64,000 nt of DNA, from positions 124,001 to 188,000 of the forward strand of contig NZ_JAMXFJ010000009.1 of the NCBI RefSeq assembly GCF_025460805.1, in the 5' to 3' direction. This document shows positions 61,653 through 64,000 of the stretch, piece after piece. Position 1 is the stretch's first letter, and the number at the start of each line of letters is the position of its first letter. Position numbers and translations under genes: made by a program. Below the pieces are notes generated by a model. That model saw nothing but the letters and a program-made list of their open reading frames with translations, was not told where the DNA came from and searched no databases. The stretch is from Microvirga sesbaniae. Its GTDB lineage: Bacteria > Pseudomonadota > Alphaproteobacteria > Rhizobiales > Beijerinckiaceae.

Positions 61653-62635
61653 ACAGAACGACCGACACGATCATCGCGCCACGACGTCTGCGCCTCGGGC
61701 CCGACGATAAGCCTGTGATCTTCGCGGCCGGCTTTGTCCTGCTCATCTTGCTCGTCGGGACAGGCTATACTGTCTACACGCAAGGCAATGCGCCGCTCCT
61801 GCAGCCGCAATACCTCCTGCAGCAGCTTCAGGTCGGATCCTTCCTCGGTATCGTGTCGGCGGGGCTCATGGTGGTCATCCTGCTTGGCCACATCGACCTC
61901 TCGGTTCCCTGGACCCTGACCGCAGCCGCCATGATGGCAACGGCCGTCGGCGGTCCCTGGGCTATCCCGGCAGGCATCGGTGTCGGTCTCCTCGTCGGCA
62001 TCGTCAACGGGCTCGGCGTGGCATATCTGCGCGTGCCGTCCATGATCTTCACGTTGGGCATGAATGCCGTGATGCGGGGTCTGATGGTGGCTCATACGGG
62101 TGGCTTCGCCCCGGCGACGGCGGCCACGGACCTGATGCAGTACCTTGCCGTTTCCCGCATCGGCGGCGTGATTCCGGTTGCGCTTCTCGTCTGGCTCGCG
62201 GTTTCCATCGTTGCCGTTGCGATCCTCACGCGCACGACCCTCGGACGCGCCATCTATGCCATCGGCAATCGCGAGCGGGCAGCCTATCTCTCGGGTATTG
62301 ACACGAACCGAGTGATCCTCATCGCGTTCGCGCTTTCGGGTGCGGCGGCCGGCCTTGCCGGCGTTTTGCTCGCCGGGTACTCCACCAAGGCCTATCAGGG
62401 CATGGGCGATGCCTATCTTCTTCCGGCCATTGCCGCCGTGGTGATCGGCGGCACCAACATCCTCGGCGGACGCGGGCGCTATCTCGGCACCCTTGTAGGC
62501 GTCATCCTGATCGTGCTGTTGAACTCGGTGCTCTCCATCATGCAGATGCCCGAGGCCGGTCGGCAGATCATCTATGGCTGCGTCATCATCTCCATGCTGC
62601 TCGTCTACGGGCGTGGAGGCCGTGTAACGGGATGA
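61649..62635 (+). CDS. Sugar ABC permease (second)
   Basis: Second RbsC-family permease, 328 residues. Family segments: AGLMVVILLGHIDLSVPWTLTAAAM, VPSMIFTLGMNAVMRGLM and YLLPAIAAVVIGGTNILGGRGRYLGTLVG. GTG start overlapping the preceding stop by four bases (GTGA). Two permease genes suggest a heterodimeric channel, as in AI-2, erythritol or simple-sugar transporters. Confidence 0.9.
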   Translation: MNRTTDTIIAPRRLRLGPDDKPVIFAAGFVLLILLVGTGYTVYTQGNAPLLQPQYLLQQLQVGSFLGIVSAGLMVVILLGHIDLSVPWTLTAAAMMATAVGGPWAIPAGIGVGLLVGIVNGLGVAYLRVPSMIFTLGMNAVMRGLMVAHTGGFAPATAATDLMQYLAVSRIGGVIPVALLVWLAVSIVAVAILTRTTLGRAIYAIGNRERAAYLSGIDTNRVILIAFALSGAAAGLAGVLLAGYSTKAYQGMGDAYLLPAIAAVVIGGTNILGGRGRYLGTLVGVILIVLLNSVLSIMQMPEAGRQIIYGCVIISMLLVYGRGGRVTG

Positions 62636-63215
62636 TCGTTGGTCATTCGATCTCATCGAAGGTCAAGAGAGCGCCAGAGGCCGGTTTGCACTCAAGCTGT
62701 TTCCATGGGCGTGGAATCACCTCTCTTCTGCGTTGTGCCGCATTGCCTTGCGGTGAACCGGATCCACTCACCGACAATTGCCTTATCCACGATCATCACC
62801 GCTGGGGTGAATGCGCCTTGCCCTACTTGCGAGTTCTGGCATCAAGCTGAAGGTCCGGGCTTGGCACTCCTGAGACGTAGGCGTTTGGTCCGCTTTCGCA
62901 CTCAAGAGCCGACATTGATTGGGCACCTAGCGCATCGGACGGACCCAGCGGGCCGCGTCAGCGAAAAGTGGACCCGGTATTCACTAGCGTGGCCCTTCGG
63001 GTCGCTTGCGCGGCCCGCTGGGTCCGACTCATCCGATGCGCCGGTCAAGAGAGGGAGCCTCGGACCCAAAAGTGGTGTCCACTTTTCACGTCCGAGGCTC
63101 TAGAAGGTGAATGGTTGACCCTGACCTTTCGGATGGGGATATCTTCCGCCAGAACGTTGATGTGAATGGAGCAAGTCACAATCCCACAGGCTTGAGATTG
63201 TTGGGACTGGACGCC
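62636..63215. other. Intergenic region with family 2 repeat
   Basis: About 580 bases between the convergent permease and AraC genes. The first 290 bases contain nothing recognised; the rest is mostly the repeat at 62930-63103. Confidence 0.55.
62930..63103. repeat. Family 2 intergenic repeat
   Basis: CGCATCGGACGGACCCAGCG, AAAAGTGGACCCGG, GCGGCCCGCTGGGTCCG(A), CATCCGATGCGCC and GTGGTGTCCACTTTT, ending GTCCGAGGCTCTAG. The outer segments GCGCATCGGA and TCCGATGCGC are complementary, so the inner 90 bases can fold as a hairpin. Confidence 0.75.
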
Positions 63216-64000
63216 TCAGGATGGCCGGCAGGTGCGTGCTCGGGTGTCACCTGGTGTCTCGCTCCAGTACTGCTTGTAGCACCGGTAGAACCAGGAGAGA
63301 TCGTTGAACCCACTGCTGAATGCAATGTCGGCGATGGTGCGCCTGCTCTGCCGAGGGTCAGTCAAAGCTTGGTGGCAGGCGTCCAACCGCGCCGACACGA
63401 GCAACTCGCTGAATGTGCTCCCGGTGCTTTCGAACAGTTTCTGCACGTACCGCCCCGAGACCTTCATATGGGCCGCGACCTTGCCGATACTCAGTTCCGG
63501 ATCGGCCAGATTGTTCGTGATGAACTGTCGGGCGGCCGCAAGCCGTGCCTGTCGAATTCCACCCTGATCGGAACTGATTGATCCCGCCGGCAGGAAGGCC
63601 GCTGCGGCTAGATCGCACAAGATCGAGCCGGCCTTGCTCATCGCCTCTGGCGGCAAGGTAGGGATCATCTGTGACAGTGTCACCAGATAGCCTGAGAGCA
63701 GGGCTCCCATTCCATCACCGCCCTGCACGCGAACCAGGGTCCGGGCCCGGGAAGTGAGGTGCCTGTCAAGAAGGTTGCGGGGTACATGCAGGATGGTTGA
63801 CTGGACAGGTTGCGTAATCACAAAGCTGTCGCACTGTTCAGCCGTATCGAACAGCAAGAGATCGCCAGGACCAGCTTCGTACTCCACTCCTTGGTAGACC
63901 CCGTGCACCGCTCCTCCGTGCAGGTGATGCAGGCAATACGCCGTTTGTGAAAGGCGCGCGACCTCAGACGCGCTGCGGCCCATGCGATGCTCTGGCAGAT
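63216..64000 (-). CDS. AraC-family regulator, cut by window end
   Basis: AraC/XylS-type regulator; 255 residues are visible from an internal ATG at 63983, but the frame stays open to the window edge, so the N-terminus is missing. The visible part includes an AraC-binding-like domain (HGVYQGVEYEAGPGDLLLFDTAEQ) and the C-terminal HTH (LSIGKVAAHMKVSGRYVQKLFESTGSTFSELLVSARLD, then IADIAFSSGFNDLSWFYRCYKQYWSETPG). Its targets are probably outside the window. Confidence 0.88.
   Translation of the reverse strand, partial: LPEHRMGRSASEVARLSQTAYCLHHLHGGAVHGVYQGVEYEAGPGDLLLFDTAEQCDSFVITQPVQSTILHVPRNLLDRHLTSRARTLVRVQGGDGMGALLSGYLVTLSQMIPTLPPEAMSKAGSILCDLAAAAFLPAGSISSDQGGIRQARLAAARQFITNNLADPELSIGKVAAHMKVSGRYVQKLFESTGSTFSELLVSARLDACHQALTDPRQSRRTIADIAFSSGFNDLSWFYRCYKQYWSETPGDTRARTCRPS

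Overview
The window is GC-rich DNA from a Gram-negative alphaproteobacterium. Its gene families (many ABC importers, GntR, LacI, AraC and SorC regulators, tripartite tricarboxylate transport, FrcA-type sugar ATPase) and its intergenic hairpin repeats fit the Rhizobiales/Hyphomicrobiales; a Methylobacteriaceae or Microvirga/Bosea-like host is my inference, not proven. No rRNA, tRNA, phage, transposase or CRISPR array was recognised. The window is almost entirely accessory uptake and catabolism, arranged as cassettes that each pair a regulator with a transporter and enzymes.

Layout. 0-1 kb: CorA/ZntB-family channel. 1.4-17.2 kb: a catabolic locus with leuDC-like genes divergent from a long co-directional unit of GntR regulator, five-gene Liv-type ABC importer, MmgE/PrpD protein, isocitrate-lyase-family lyase, HyuB, HyuA, isochorismatase-fold hydrolase and fumarate-reductase-like flavoprotein. 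From the MmgE/PrpD gene onward, successive genes overlap by ATGA. 17.5-20.3 kb: flavin-type PPOX protein, Tat-exported metallo-beta-lactamase-fold enzyme, LysR regulator. 20.5-23.9 kb: TctABC carboxylate transporter. 24.2-30.2 kb: LacI regulator, 2-oxopentenoate-hydratase-like enzyme, polar amino-acid-type ABC importer and a D-2-hydroxyacid dehydrogenase, with two copies of one palindromic operator.

30.4-51.3 kb is dominated by phosphorus-related genes: Pit and a PhoU-like partner; a second LacI regulator with an AfuABC/FbpABC-type importer, a dual-specificity-type phosphatase, two inositol-monophosphatase-family enzymes and a PhoA-type alkaline phosphatase; then HAD phosphatase, SorC regulator and ugpBAE-ugpQ. 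The ugpB promoter carries a Pho-box-like direct repeat plus tandem palindromes likely bound by the SorC protein. A leucyl-tRNA synthetase fragment lacking the HIGH and editing regions lies inside this block.

51.8-62.6 kb holds two pentose/hexose ABC cassettes: SDR, permease, single-domain ATPase, XylF-like protein and AraC regulator on the minus strand; and binding protein, double ATPase and two permeases on the plus strand. The right edge cuts an AraC regulator. Two families of intergenic repeats are scattered between cassettes, and stem-loops flank several binding-protein genes within the ABC operons.

The best candidate for an undescribed system is the 1.4-17.2 kb locus. It combines a cyclic amide/imide-opening enzyme pair (HyuAB), an aconitase-family hydratase (LeuCD-like), a PrpD-like protein and a C-C lyase with the catalytic cysteine of isocitrate/methylisocitrate/dimethylmalate lyases, which suggests breakdown of a cyclic imide or substituted dicarboxylate to central metabolites.
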